Part shown: positions 10,601 through 20,626 of the stretch, piece by piece
Layout of the letters: every line of letters begins with the position of its first letter
Numbering within the stretch: the stretch's first letter is position 1
Assembly (NCBI GenBank): GCA_963834755.1
Contig: CAWICQ010000009.1
Coordinates: forward strand, 62,001 to 126,000
Length of the DNA: 64,000 bases
DNA from: Dokdonella_A sp963834755
GTDB taxonomy: Bacteria > Pseudomonadota > Gammaproteobacteria > Xanthomonadales > Rhodanobacteraceae
Direction: 5' to 3'
Position numbers and translations under genes: made by a program
The notes under the pieces: model-generated
Database searches by the model: none
What the model saw: only the letters and a program-made list of their open reading frames with translations
Told to the model about the DNA's origin: nothing

Positions 10601-11960
10601 CGGCGGTTTCGACACGCGCTATACACCCGCGTATTACGAAGACACCGATCTCGCATTCGCCGTGCGTGCGGCCGGATACAAGGTCTACTACGAGCCGGCG
10701 TCGATCGTCGTCCATTTCGAAGGCATCACCTCGGGCACCGATACGGCAACCGGCATCAAGCGTTTCCAGCCGATCAACCGCGAGAAATTCCTCGACAAGT
10801 GGAAACTCGCACTCGCGCGACAACCCGCGCCGGGCACGCCGATCGCACGCGCCGCCTCGCATCGCACGACACGTCGCGTGCTCATCGTCGATGCGACGAC
10901 GCCGACGCCGGATCAGGATTCTGGATCGCTGCGCATGGTCAATCTCATGCGCGTGCTCGGCGATCTCGGCTGCCGCACGACGTTTCTGCCCGACAACCGG
11001 CTTTGGGACGAGCGCTACACGCCGGCGCTGCAGGAGCTCGGCGTCGAAGCGCTGTATGCGCCGTGGACTGCCGATCCGGTCAAGTTCTTCCGCGAACGTG
11101 GCGCTGAGTTCGATGCGGTCATTCTTTCGCGTCACTACGTTGCCGCCAGCTTCGTCGGTCTCGCGCGCCTGTATGCGCCGCGCGCGAAGCTCATTTTCGA
11201 TACGGTCGATCTGCACTACCTGCGCGAGCAGCGCGCGGCCGCGGTCGAGGGCAAGTCGGAGCTCACGCGTCACGCCGCGGCGACGCGCGCGCAGGAGCTC
11301 AAGCTGATCCGCGAATGCGACGTCACGCTGGTGGTCAGTTCGGCGGAACAGGAACTGCTCGCCGTTGATGCACCCAGCGCGCGCGTCGAAGTGCTGTCGA
11401 ACGTGCACGAAGTGTATGGCTGTCGCAGAGGATTCAGCGAACGGCGCGATCTCGTGTTCGTCGGCGGTTTCCAGCATCCGCCCAACGTGGACGCGGTGAC
11501 GTGGTTCGTGCGCGAAGTGTTTGCCCGCGTGCGCGCGGCGCTCCCCGACTGCACGTTCCATGTCATCGGCAGCAAGGTGCCGCCCACGATTCTCGCTCTC
11601 GCCGACGAGCACGTCGTCGTGCACGGCTATGTTGCGGACATCGCGCCGTACATGGACGGCTGCCGCGTTTCGATCGCGCCGCTGCGCTACGGCGCCGGCG
11701 TCAAAGGCAAGGTCAACATGGCGATGAGCTATGGCCTTCCGGTCGTGGCGACGCCGATCGCGGTCGAAGGCATGCACGTCGAAGCCGATGCGGACGTGAT
11801 GGTCGCCGCCGATGCCGATGGATTCGCCGACGCCGTCATCCGCGTATACGAGGACGAAGCGCTGTGGAATCGTCTGTCGGCGCGCGGACTCGACAACGTG
11901 CGGCGGCACTTCTCGTTCGATGCCGCGCGCGTTGCCGTGCGGCGCATTCTGGCGCTTTGA
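7658..11960 (+). CDS. giant three-module glycosyltransferase (GT4-GT2-GT4), frameshifted near 10,545
   Basis: As read, the frame breaks at about 10,545; removing one C in gaagtCcgattac restores REVDYCSGA and a 1433-residue protein. Modules are: an N-terminal region of unknown role (1-220); a GT4-like domain (235-600, HVLHGWGGGAERW, LLPTVAETFSYTLSELRSLG); a charged helical linker (645-745, ending SWRITAPLRRA); a GT2 domain (807-1060, SIVIPVFN, VVDDAS, LLFLNNDTRV, PAYYEDTDLAFA); and a second GT4-like domain (1070-1433, FVGGFQHPPNVDAV, APLRYGAGVKGK). Such proteins assemble surface polysaccharide or glycan chains in the cytoplasm. I use the GTG at 7658. An in-frame ATG at 7547 also reads like coding sequence but meets TGA at 7643, so the true N-terminus is uncertain. 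Confidence 0.85.
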
Positions 11961-11997
11961 CCGAACGTGATCGCCGGCCGTCGTTGTCGGTTCTCCG

Positions 11998-12882
11998 CTA
12001 GCTCGCGCCCGCGCCGCGAGACCAGAACGGCCGCACGAAATTTCCGCGCCGCCGTGCAAACCAGAGGAACGCCAATCCCGCCGCAAGGCAAATGATGACG
12101 GCCACGATCGACGCTTCGGGGCCGAACGCGCCGCCGGTCAGCACATCCGGACCGTGGAACTGGCTGGTCAACATGCCGTGCGCATTGCCGCCTGAAACGC
12201 TCGCACCGAAGAGGCCGCCCTCGGTGAAATTCCATCCTGTGTGCAGACCGATCACCATCCACAATCTGCGCGTAAACATGAAGACCGCGGCCAGCAACAC
12301 GCCGGCTTCGAGCGCGATCGCGATGCTGCTGGTCAGCGTCGCGCCCGGATTGAACGCATGCAAAGCGCCGAACAGAGCCGCCGAAAACACCAGCGCAATC
12401 CAGCTGCCGAGACTCGCCTCGACGATGCGGAACAGGACGCCGCGCATCAGTACTTCTTCGGTGACGGCCGCGATCAGCGCATCCAGCAGCGGATAACCCA
12501 GCGCCTGCCAGCCGCCGGCCGCCGCGATGTCGACCTGGCCGAGCGCAAAAAGAACCAGCATGGTGAGCGAGAACAGCGCGATGCCGACAGCAACACCCGA
12601 TCCGAATTCCGGTGCGGCTCCCTTGAAGCCGAGCTCGGTGACGCTGCGACGTTCGATCCATCGCACGAAACCCGCGTAGACCAACAGCGTCGCAGCCATT
12701 ATCAGCACCGCGACAAGAAGGCCGGCGGTCGAATGTGGTTCGATACCCGCCGCTTTCGCGCACACCTGGACCACGGCGAGCACGGCGGTCAGCGCGACCA
12801 CGGCAATCACGATGCGCGTAAGGGGAAACTGCAGGAAAGCCCACAACTTGCTGGGCCGTCCGTTCGAGCTGTTGGTCGTCAT
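11998..12882 (-). CDS. CPBP family intramembrane metalloprotease
   Basis: 294 residues with about eight hydrophobic segments. The CPBP (Rce1/Abi) signature is complete: Glu142-Glu143-x3-Arg147 (EEVLMR), His175 in FGALHAFNPG, and His214-x3-Asn218 (HTGWN). These residues build the intramembrane metal/catalytic site. Its gene is convergent with the glycosyltransferase gene (37 bases apart). The target is unknown; bacterial members are often linked to bacteriocin immunity or protein maturation, but nothing nearby points to either. Confidence 0.88.
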   Translation of the reverse strand: MTTNSSNGRPSKLWAFLQFPLTRIVIAVVALTAVLAVVQVCAKAAGIEPHSTAGLLVAVLIMAATLLVYAGFVRWIERRSVTELGFKGAAPEFGSGVAVGIALFSLTMLVLFALGQVDIAAAGGWQALGYPLLDALIAAVTEEVLMRGVLFRIVEASLGSWIALVFSAALFGALHAFNPGATLTSSIAIALEAGVLLAAVFMFTRRLWMVIGLHTGWNFTEGGLFGASVSGGNAHGMLTSQFHGPDVLTGGAFGPEASIVAVIICLAAGLAFLWFARRRGNFVRPFWSRGAGAS

Positions 12883-13070
12883 GTCAGATCAATCCGAAGG
12901 CGTTAGGCGCGAGGATGCGCGGAGGTCTGAGCCCTTTGTCCCGAACTTGGCTGAATGACGAGAATCCGGACATGGACCAGGTGTGAAACGCGAGCGGACT
13001 CTCTGCGATACCGGCGATCTGAGCCCCTGCCACCCGCTCGCCGATGACCATGCTCCCAACCACCTGCCCG

Positions 13071-13880
13071 CTATGCTCGGTCGATCGCCATACTACCTTC
13101 CTCCCAACGATCGCTCCCGAAGCCGGCTCGCCAGTCGCGCTCCCGCTCAAAGCGAAGCTCCGTCCCGAAGTTGCGTTCGCGCAAGCGCGCGCGGCCTTCG
13201 CTCGTCACGTAGGCCAATGTGCTCGCGCGCGTACCATAGAGCGCGCTGCCGCGCACGAATACGGGCGCGAGCAGACGTTCGAGCTCAAGGCCGACTCCGG
13301 TATCGGGCAAGGCCTCGTCTGTGGGGCGTTGCTCGTCGAGCAAGAGGTCGAGCAGGCGCGCGTCGTCGATGTCCGACGATGATGCGGTTTCTGCGACGAA
13401 ACGTTGCTGCAAACGTTCCGTCTTCGGCCAATGCACACCGATGCGGCCGTTGCTGATCACGTGCACGCCATCGTCGAGTCGGCGCGGTGCGCTATCTGCG
13501 GTGCCGTAAGCCCAGGTCTCGTCGCAATCACCGACGACGAGATTGAACGCGCCGTAGCTTTCGACGTCTGCGTGCATCGCCTCGAGAAAAACGCGTGGAT
13601 CCATCTCGCCGAGCACGAAGTCGCGCACGAGCCATCCGCGCGAACGCGGCGCAGTCGCCGGCAGGCCGGAGCGGACGTTGGTAACCGCCGCGTGGCGACC
13701 GTCGTCGCGCAGCGCGAGCCACGATCCGCCAGCGATGAGATCGCGCCCGCCGACGACGCGCGGGTCTTCTTTCCACGGTGCAGCCGCGGCGCTCGCGCGA
13801 GCACGGAATTCATCGCGGTTGCCGAGCAGCAGCAACGGTCTGCCGGGCACGGCGCGAACAGCGATCAGCAGCAGGCACAT
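13071..13880 (-). CDS. NRDE family protein (TANGO2-like)
   Basis: 269 residues. It starts MCLLLIA with Cys2 as family members do and carries the name-giving NRDE motif at 21-24 (LGNRDEF). Conserved blocks follow: VGGRDLIAGGSWLAL, AAVTNVR, GAFNLVVGD and HVISNG. The family is related to Ntn hydrolases and to human TANGO2; bacterial roles remain poorly defined. The 188 bases to the CPBP gene contain no convincing gene. Confidence 0.9.
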   Translation of the reverse strand: MCLLLIAVRAVPGRPLLLLGNRDEFRARASAAAAPWKEDPRVVGGRDLIAGGSWLALRDDGRHAAVTNVRSGLPATAPRSRGWLVRDFVLGEMDPRVFLEAMHADVESYGAFNLVVGDCDETWAYGTADSAPRRLDDGVHVISNGRIGVHWPKTERLQQRFVAETASSSDIDDARLLDLLLDEQRPTDEALPDTGVGLELERLLAPVFVRGSALYGTRASTLAYVTSEGRARLRERNFGTELRFERERDWRAGFGSDRWEEGSMAIDRA

Positions 13881-14042
13881 GACATCGTCATCGCATCGGG
13901 TGAATGCCGGGCCTTCTCAATTGCCTTGCTTCGAATGTACCGCGAGCGCGATCGTGCTGTCGCCACGATGCGATCCGGAAGCGACCGACTCCGCTCCTGC
14001 AAGTAATCAATAGCTGAACTCGTTCGCCGGATCGACCGTTTA

Positions 14043-16593
14043 TCAGCCCTGCTGCGCATTCGGCAACGCATGAATCCGCGCATCGAGCGGCGCAACGCGC
14101 GGATTGACCGGACTCAATTCGCGCGCGGCATCCAGCGCACGCGCTGCGTCGTCGCGGCGACCCTCACGCACGCGCGCTTCGGCCTGATCCAGAAAGACAT
14201 TCGCGAGACGCTCGGCCATCGGCGCGATCTGCGCATCGGAAGGCGAAATCTGCCGAACCGTATCCAGCAACGCACGCGCACGTTGCGGCGTTCCGTCCGC
14301 CAGCGCCTTGTCGAACAGTTCCTTTGCGCGCGCCGGCAGACGCGCGATGCCGTCCTGCGCTTCCTTGTCGTTGCCGTCGATCTCGAGCGCGGCGCGGTAT
14401 TTGTCGTACGCGCTGTCGCCTGGGGGGATGATCAGATTGCCGGCGGCCTCGGCCTGCGCGGCTTCTGCAACGAGCTTGCGCACTCGATCGGTATCGGCTG
14501 CGGTGATCGTCGGCCGCTCCGCGGCGATGTCGATGCGTTCGTGCAATTCGCGCAGGTTGATGCGCGCTTCGCGCAACTCGGGCAGGTTCGGCGCGAGCTC
14601 GCCGGCTGTCGAGAGAAGCTTCTCGGCGCTGGTCGGATTGTTGTCTTCGATCGCCGCATTCGCCTGCATGACGAACGCCTGGGCGATGCGGCGCAGACCT
14701 TCCTTTGCGCGCGCGTTGTCGGGATCCTGTTTGATCGCCGCACGGAACAATTCGAGCGCGCTGTCATCAGCGCCGGTCAAGTGGCCGGCGCGTACCTGCG
14801 CATCGGCGCGTTGCAGTTCCTCATCGAGCGACGCACGTTGCAGCGCGCGCGCCTCGGCGAGCTGGCCGCGCAATTCGCTGAGCGCGGGATAGGTGGGCAA
14901 AATTCCTGCGATCGCGTCGATGCGCGATTCGGCCGTGGCGAGATCGTGCGCTTCGAATGCGTTGCGCGCATCGGTCGCCAGCGCATCCGCAGATTTCTGC
15001 AGACCGGATTGCGCCAGCGCGTTCGATGCGTCCGCGGCGAGAAGACGTTTGTACAACGCAGCCGAGCCGTCGTCGCCGAGCACGCGGCCTGCATCGAGCG
15101 CCTGCTTGGCCTGATCGAGCAGCTGTCCGGTTTCGGCGCCGCTGCTTGCGGATTTGGCGATGCGATTTCTCCAGCGCATCCACTGCCGCACCGCCGCCGA
15201 GAAGTTCACGCGCCGCGTCGAGCCATTGGCGCGCAGCGGCGAGATCGTTGCGCTTCTGCGCTTCCGCGGCGCGGTCGAGCAGCAGATGACCGACGCGCTC
15301 GAGTCCAGCGCGCGCGACATCGTTGTCCGGATCCTGCGCGCGGGCCGCCTGGAATAATTCGCGCGCGCTGTCCTGATCGCCGGCGAGCCGCCCCTGATCG
15401 AGCGCGCGTTGCGCACGCGTGAGCGTGTCGTTGAACTCGGTGCGCGGCAGCAACGCGCGCAAGCGATCCTGAAACATCCACGCCGTGCCGCCGAGTGCAA
15501 TCAATAGCAATAGCGCCGCAACGAGCCACGGACCGCGCCGGCTGCGCTGGCGATACGTCGACCGCGTGCCACGCTCGGCACGCATGCCATCTTGACTGAC
15601 CGCCGCGACGATTTCGTCGAGTCGACCGATGTTCGGCTCGGCGCGTTCGCGGGAACCGACTTCGCGCGGCGTCGCAATCGAAGGCTGCTGCCGCGTCGGC
15701 GTCGTGACCGGCGTCGTCGGCCTCGGTGTGAATGCCATCGGCGGCGTATCGCGGCGGAACGCGTCGGATGCGCTCGACGAAAACGTGTCGTTCGCACCGT
15801 TGCGGCCTTCGAATTCGCCGATCGCGGCGGCGATTTCCTGACCGTCCTGAAAACGGTCTTCGGGCTGCTTGGCGAGCATGCGCGCGATCAGCGGCTGCAA
15901 GGCGATGATCTCGTCCGGCAGCATCGGCACGGGCTGGCTGATGTGCATGATGCCGACCGCGAGCGAATCGTCGGCCAGGTACGGCACGCGGCCGACCAGA
16001 AGCTCGTAGAGCACCACGCCGAGACTGTAAAGGTCCGAACGGCCGTCGATCGATTTGCCGCGCGCCTGCTCCGGACTCATGTAATGCGGTGTTCCGACGA
16101 CGGCGCCGGTCTGCGTCATGCGCGCAGCCGGATCGAGCGCGCGCGCAATGCCGAAGTCGGTCAGCGCCGACGAGCCGTCGTCGCGCAACAAGATGTTGTC
16201 CGGTTTGACGTCGCGGTGCACGAAGCCTTTCTTGTGCGCGTAGTCGAGCGCGGTCGCGATCTCGCGGATCACGCGCAGCGCGAACGGCACCGGGCGCGCA
16301 TTGCCGTCCTTATGCAGAACCGGACCGCCGCCGAGGTATTCCATCGCCATGTAGTGATAGTCGCCGTCGCGGCCGACATCGTGGATGCCGACCACGTGGC
16401 GGTGATGCAGTCGCGCGGCGATCTTGGCTTCGCGCAGAAAGCGCTCGCCGAAATTCGGATCGGCGAGCAGCGCCGGCGACATCACCTTGAGCGCGACTTC
16501 GCGATCCACTGATTCCTGCACGGCGAGATAGACGGTCGCCATGCCGCCGCGGCCGAGCTGGCGCAACAGACGATAGCCTTTGATCTCGATCAC
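14043..16593 (-). CDS. membrane serine/threonine protein kinase with TPR tail, frameshifted near 15,165
   Basis: The GTG at 16593 is chosen because GGAAG lies 10 bases upstream and the product then begins MIEIKGYRLLRQLG, typical of this family. The kinase domain is at 5-270: Gly-loop GRGGMATVY, Lys36, HRDVKPDN with Asp128, DFG 146-148, and activation-loop end TPHYMSPEQARG. A Pro/Thr-rich linker leads to one membrane helix (about 354-374). An extracytoplasmic region of repeated TPR-like helices (about 385-849) follows. The frame breaks at 15,161-15,170; dropping one base gives 849 residues. It is a Hanks-type kinase sensing outside the inner membrane. Its substrate is unknown. Confidence 0.87.
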
Positions 16594-16931
16594 GTTGCGG
16601 TCACTTCCAAACGGGTTCTCGCGATGCGCAAAACGGGCCGCGCGCACAGTGGACATCGGCGGAAACGCCAGAATACCATGCGTTCAGCGAGCGGCCGTCC
16701 GGCGCGCGTGCGTAGCTGCCTGATTTCCAACACCGAAATCCGCCGGATTCAGACAGGCGAACGCGGCCAGACGTTCCAACGTTTTCATCGGCATCGAAGA
16801 ACCCGAGAAGCGGCCTCAATTCCAATGCTCCGGCCGCTCGTGCTTTCGATGCTTCAGCAGGGCGATATTCAGCGACCCAAACGCAGCGCTCGCCGCCGTA
16901 CGGCTTGCGACCGCGCGCGATCCCGGCGAGC
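16594..16931. other. intergenic gap between relA and the kinase gene
   Basis: 338 bases with no supported gene on either strand. The last bases before 16,593 hold the ribosome-binding site (GGAAG) for the kinase GTG start. No clear promoter, terminator hairpin or repeat was seen. Confidence 0.5.
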
Positions 16932-19112
16932 TCAGGTGACGCGTCGCGCCTCGAGCACGTTCGGCACCGTCGCGAGCCGCGCGAGCAGACCCGAGAGCTG
17001 ACCGAAATCGGTTACGCGCAGCGCAAAGTTCATCTCCGCGAGGCCCTGGCGCGGATCGACCTGCGTATTGATCGCGAGGAGATGCGCGTTCGCCGCCGCG
17101 ATCACGTTCGTGATGTCCTTGTGCAGCCATTTGCGATCGTAGCCGCGCACGACGACGTTGACTTCGTAGGCGAGCTCCTTGCGCTCGCCCCATTCGACTT
17201 CGATCACGCGGCCCGCGTCGCGCTCGCGCAGGCGAGCGAGCTGCTTGCAATCGGTGCGATGCACCGAAACGCCACGGCCGCGCGTGATGAAACCGGCGAC
17301 GGCGTCGCCCGGCAACGGCTGGCAGCAACGCGCCAGTTGCGTCATCAGGTTGCCGACGCCTTCGATGACGATCGCGTCCTTGCTGCGCGCCGGCGGTCGC
17401 AACGGCGGTGGTGCGGCGGGTGTTGCGCTCGGCGGCGCCAGCGATTCGTGCAGCGCGCGCGCGACCTGGCCCGGCGAAATGTCGCCGAGCGCGAGCGCTT
17501 CGAGCAGATCTTCCTGCGTGCGCAGCTGAAACCGCGCCGGCAACGGATCGATGTTCGCGTGATGCAGCGCGAGCCGCTTCAATTCGCGATCGAGCAGTGC
17601 ACGACCCGCGGCGAGATTCTGTGCATGGTCGATGCGCTTGAACCAGGTGCGCACTTTCTCGCGCGCGCGATGCGTGGCGAGATATCCATGATGCGGCGAC
17701 AGCCAGTCGCGGCGCGGCTCGATGGTCTTGCCGGTCAGAATCTCGATGCGATCGCCGCTCACGGGTTGAAACGTCAGCGGCACGATGCGGCCGTTGACCT
17801 TGGCGCCGCGACAGCGATGGCCGACGTCGGTGTGAATCGCATAAGCGAAATCGAGCACCGTGGCGCCGCGCGGCAGATCGATGACCAGACCTTTCGGCGT
17901 CAACAGATAGACGCGATCCTCGATGACCTCGGTGCGGAATCCGGCGAGCAGCGCCGCGTCGTCTTCGCGTGCGTCCTTGCTCTCCAAGAGCTGGCGCATC
18001 CAGGCGATCTTGCGTTCGAAGCTCGCATCGGCACCGCCGCCTTCCTTGTAGCGCCAGTGCGCGGCGAAGCCGAGCTCGGCGTGGCGGTGCATTTCGTGCG
18101 TGCGGATCTGCACTTCGAGCGTCTTGCCGTGCGGGCCGATCACCGCGGTGTGCAGCGACTGGTACTGATTGCCTTTCGGGCTCGCGATGTAATCGTCGAA
18201 TTCGCCTGCGATGTACGACCACGTCGAATGCACGACACCGAGCGCCGCGTAGCAGTTGGCGACATCGTCGACGAGGATGCGCAGCGCACGCACGTCGTAT
18301 AGCTCGGAAAACTCCACGCCTTTCTTCTGCATCTTGCGCCAGATCGAATAGATGTGTTTCGGTCGTCCGGCGATGTCGGCTTTGACACCGGCCTTCGCGA
18401 GCGCGCTTTCGAGCGCGTCTTTCGCTTCGGTAATCCAGCTTTCCCGATCGCCGCGACGCTCGTCGAGCAGCTGCGCGATGCGCTTGTACACATCGGGTTG
18501 CAGATAGCGGAACGCGAGATCTTCGAGCTCCCACTTGAGCTGCCAGATGCCGAGCCGGTTCGCGAGCGGCGCGTGGATGTCGGCGGTCAGCTGCGCCAGC
18601 GCGCGACGTTCTTCGTCGGGCAACTCCGATGCCGCGCGCATCTCGACGAGCTGGCGCGCGAGCAGGATGAACACGACGCGCAAGTCCCTAATGATCGCGA
18701 GCAACAGGCGACGCAAACCTTCCGTTCCACCGCTGTTGCCGCGTGCGGCGTAGAGCGACCAGACGCGCTCGGCGGCCTGCTGGCCTTCGACCAGGTTGCG
18801 CACTTCGGCCGGAAACGCGGCGAGCTCGGAATGTGTGAGCGGCGATCCGCATTCGGCGAGCGCGTGCAGCACGCAGCCGGCGAGTGCTTCGGAACCGACG
18901 CCGAGCTCGCGGATCAAATCGAGCGTCGCGAGCAACGCCGTGAAGCGATGCGCCCATTCCGCGCCGAAACGATCGGCACGCTCGTCGGCGAGACGGCACG
19001 CGCGAGCGAGCACATCCGACGATGCGGAGCTTTCCGCCGCCGCGAGCCAATGCTCGAGGGTCAGCCGGGGATCGGAGAAGCGTTTCACGAGCGATGAACC
19101 GGCGGCGCGCAA
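16932..19112 (-). CDS. relA: (p)ppGpp synthetase RelA
   Basis: 726 residues. The N-terminal HD hydrolase domain is degenerate: the place where active enzymes have HD reads VLHALAECG, and LADRLHNMR is replaced by LARQLVEMR. The synthetase domain (about 230-370) is intact (YSIWRKMQKKGVEFSELYD). It carries the acidic EFDD motif at 304-307, the mark of RelA-type enzymes rather than the RxKD of bifunctional SpoT/Rel. A TGS domain (400-460), helical/zinc-finger region and C-terminal ACT domain (about 650-726) follow. It makes the stringent-response alarmone on amino-acid-starved ribosomes. Synthesis-only activity is inferred from the lost HD residues. Confidence 0.96.
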   Translation of the reverse strand: MRAAGSSLVKRFSDPRLTLEHWLAAAESSASSDVLARACRLADERADRFGAEWAHRFTALLATLDLIRELGVGSEALAGCVLHALAECGSPLTHSELAAFPAEVRNLVEGQQAAERVWSLYAARGNSGGTEGLRRLLLAIIRDLRVVFILLARQLVEMRAASELPDEERRALAQLTADIHAPLANRLGIWQLKWELEDLAFRYLQPDVYKRIAQLLDERRGDRESWITEAKDALESALAKAGVKADIAGRPKHIYSIWRKMQKKGVEFSELYDVRALRILVDDVANCYAALGVVHSTWSYIAGEFDDYIASPKGNQYQSLHTAVIGPHGKTLEVQIRTHEMHRHAELGFAAHWRYKEGGGADASFERKIAWMRQLLESKDAREDDAALLAGFRTEVIEDRVYLLTPKGLVIDLPRGATVLDFAYAIHTDVGHRCRGAKVNGRIVPLTFQPVSGDRIEILTGKTIEPRRDWLSPHHGYLATHRAREKVRTWFKRIDHAQNLAAGRALLDRELKRLALHHANIDPLPARFQLRTQEDLLEALALGDISPGQVARALHESLAPPSATPAAPPPLRPPARSKDAIVIEGVGNLMTQLARCCQPLPGDAVAGFITRGRGVSVHRTDCKQLARLRERDAGRVIEVEWGERKELAYEVNVVVRGYDRKWLHKDITNVIAAANAHLLAINTQVDPRQGLAEMNFALRVTDFGQLSGLLARLATVPNVLEARRVT

Positions 19113-19193
19113 AGCGCCGCGAGCAGAGGAAGACGTACTAGCTTACGACTGGCTGTGGCCGCCGAAACGGCCGCGTGCTCCGGAGAACCGGCT

Positions 19194-20360
19194 TTATTGA
19201 CCGCCGGTCATCCAGGGGAAGCCGTTCGACGTGGGCAGAAAGCCGAAAATCACGTCGTCGCCTTTGAACTTGTCGCCACCTGCCGCGATGACGCCATGTT
19301 CGACCAGGATCGAGACAGCCACCGCTGGAACGTTCAGCGTGGGCGGCGCGCCGACGATCGGACGGATGAACCCGATGTAGAACGAAGTCTGTGGTTGGCT
19401 CGGGGGAACGCCGACAGCGAATCCAAGGTCCGTCAATGGACCGCTCAGCGTCCCGGAGTTTGGGGCGCCCTGGCACATGTTGGAGTTCAGGCTGGCCGGC
19501 AGAGACAGCAGGACGCACCACGTACCGTTATCGGCGAGATAGCCGCCACCTTGACCCACGATACCTCGCGAGTAAGCATCCACGACCTGCATCGTCGCGT
19601 TTCCCGATCCTTGCGGCTGAGCACCTTGCAGGATCTGCGGCGGCGCAAACGCGGGCGCCCCATTCTGCGGGCCGTAACGCGCATCGACACGCGCGATATA
19701 GAAGAAATTGGAGCCGTCGGTTCCGGTCCAGAGGGTCCCCGCGCGCGTTTCGCTGGCGCCCGCAGGACGAAGGCCCGTGGCTGCTGCGCAGGTAACATCC
19801 TCGACGACCTCTGCGGGATCGCTGACGGAAGGATTGCACGGATCGATCGGCACCGCCGACCACACCGGATTGGTCCAACTGAAGCCGAGACTGGGAATCC
19901 AGTTGATCAGGTTGCTGTACTGCTCGATGGTCTTCGATTCGTAGCTGTTGCGGAACAAGCCTTCGCTTCGCGACGTCAGGAGCTCGCCTCCCGCGCCGAC
20001 CGCATGGCAGACGAGCGTCGAGGCACTGTTCTCGTTCACGCCCAAGATGCCGGCGTTGTAGCTAACGGAGTCCACGTCTTGCGCGATCGGCGCGCTCCAC
20101 TGAGGGTGCTGCGGCACCAGCGTTACAGCGGTCGCAACGTAGCTTCCGATATTCGCGCAGAACAGGAATCCATCGGTCTGAGCGGTCAAGCTACCGTCGG
20201 ATCCGTTGACGACGTACGAGAATCCCGGCGACGCCGACATGTTCAGCGGCTGCTCCTTGTTGACGATGAGCGAGGCAGCTGAGCAGAAAACGGGGGTGAA
20301 GAAGACAGAAGCGGCGAGACAGGCGGAGATCTTTGCGGCAGACGTCTTGATAGCGGGCAT
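19194..20360 (-). CDS. exported protein of unknown function
   Basis: About 388 residues when started at the ATG at 20360, which gives a normal signal peptide (MPAIKTSAAKISACLAASVF, cleavage near FCSA-AS); an ATG at 20402 would add 14 unlikely residues. The mature part is rich in Ser, Gly, Asn and Pro and has at least six cysteines (FCANIG, VCHAVG, DPCNPS, VTCAAA, WCVLL, NMCQG), suggesting disulfides. I recognise no domain. The repeated short beta-like stretches suggest an all-beta secreted protein. It lies 81 bases upstream of relA on the same strand and is divergent from the small exported protein at 20627. Confidence 0.7.
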   Translation of the reverse strand: MPAIKTSAAKISACLAASVFFTPVFCSAASLIVNKEQPLNMSASPGFSYVVNGSDGSLTAQTDGFLFCANIGSYVATAVTLVPQHPQWSAPIAQDVDSVSYNAGILGVNENSASTLVCHAVGAGGELLTSRSEGLFRNSYESKTIEQYSNLINWIPSLGFSWTNPVWSAVPIDPCNPSVSDPAEVVEDVTCAAATGLRPAGASETRAGTLWTGTDGSNFFYIARVDARYGPQNGAPAFAPPQILQGAQPQGSGNATMQVVDAYSRGIVGQGGGYLADNGTWCVLLSLPASLNSNMCQGAPNSGTLSGPLTDLGFAVGVPPSQPQTSFYIGFIRPIVGAPPTLNVPAVAVSILVEHGVIAAGGDKFKGDDVIFGFLPTSNGFPWMTGGQ

Positions 20361-20476
20361 CGCTGGATTTCTCGTCGATTGCGGTATTGCACATGCGCAC
20401 ATGCGCCGCCTGGCTGGGCGGAACGTTGCTGCACGCGGACTTTCCCTTCGCCTCGAGCCTTGCGGTGCCTTCTTTC

Positions 20477-20550
20477 GTCCACCTCGGGGTGGACTTGGGT
20501 ACCGTCATGCTACACTCGGGCGGCCGCATTCTAACCGCTTATGCGGCCGC
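20477..20550. repeat. two inverted repeats in a divergent promoter region
   Basis: GTCCACC-TCGG-GGTGGAC (20477-20494) is followed by GCGGCCGCA (20520-20528) paired with TGCGGCCGC (20542-20550, 13-base spacer). They lie in the 266-base gap between two divergently transcribed exported-protein genes. They could be operator sites or transcript hairpins; the sequence alone does not decide. Confidence 0.5.
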
Positions 20551-20626
20551 GCGCACCTGTTAAGTTCGTAAAAGACAAGGATTTTTGCGGTCGCGGTCAC
20601 GAATGCCCTGCTCCCATACTAAGATC

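Noticed and set aside
12884..13150. 88-codon open frame between the CPBP and NRDE genes
   Set aside because: No ribosome-binding site or domain, and it overlaps the 3' end of the NRDE gene. Not supported as a gene.
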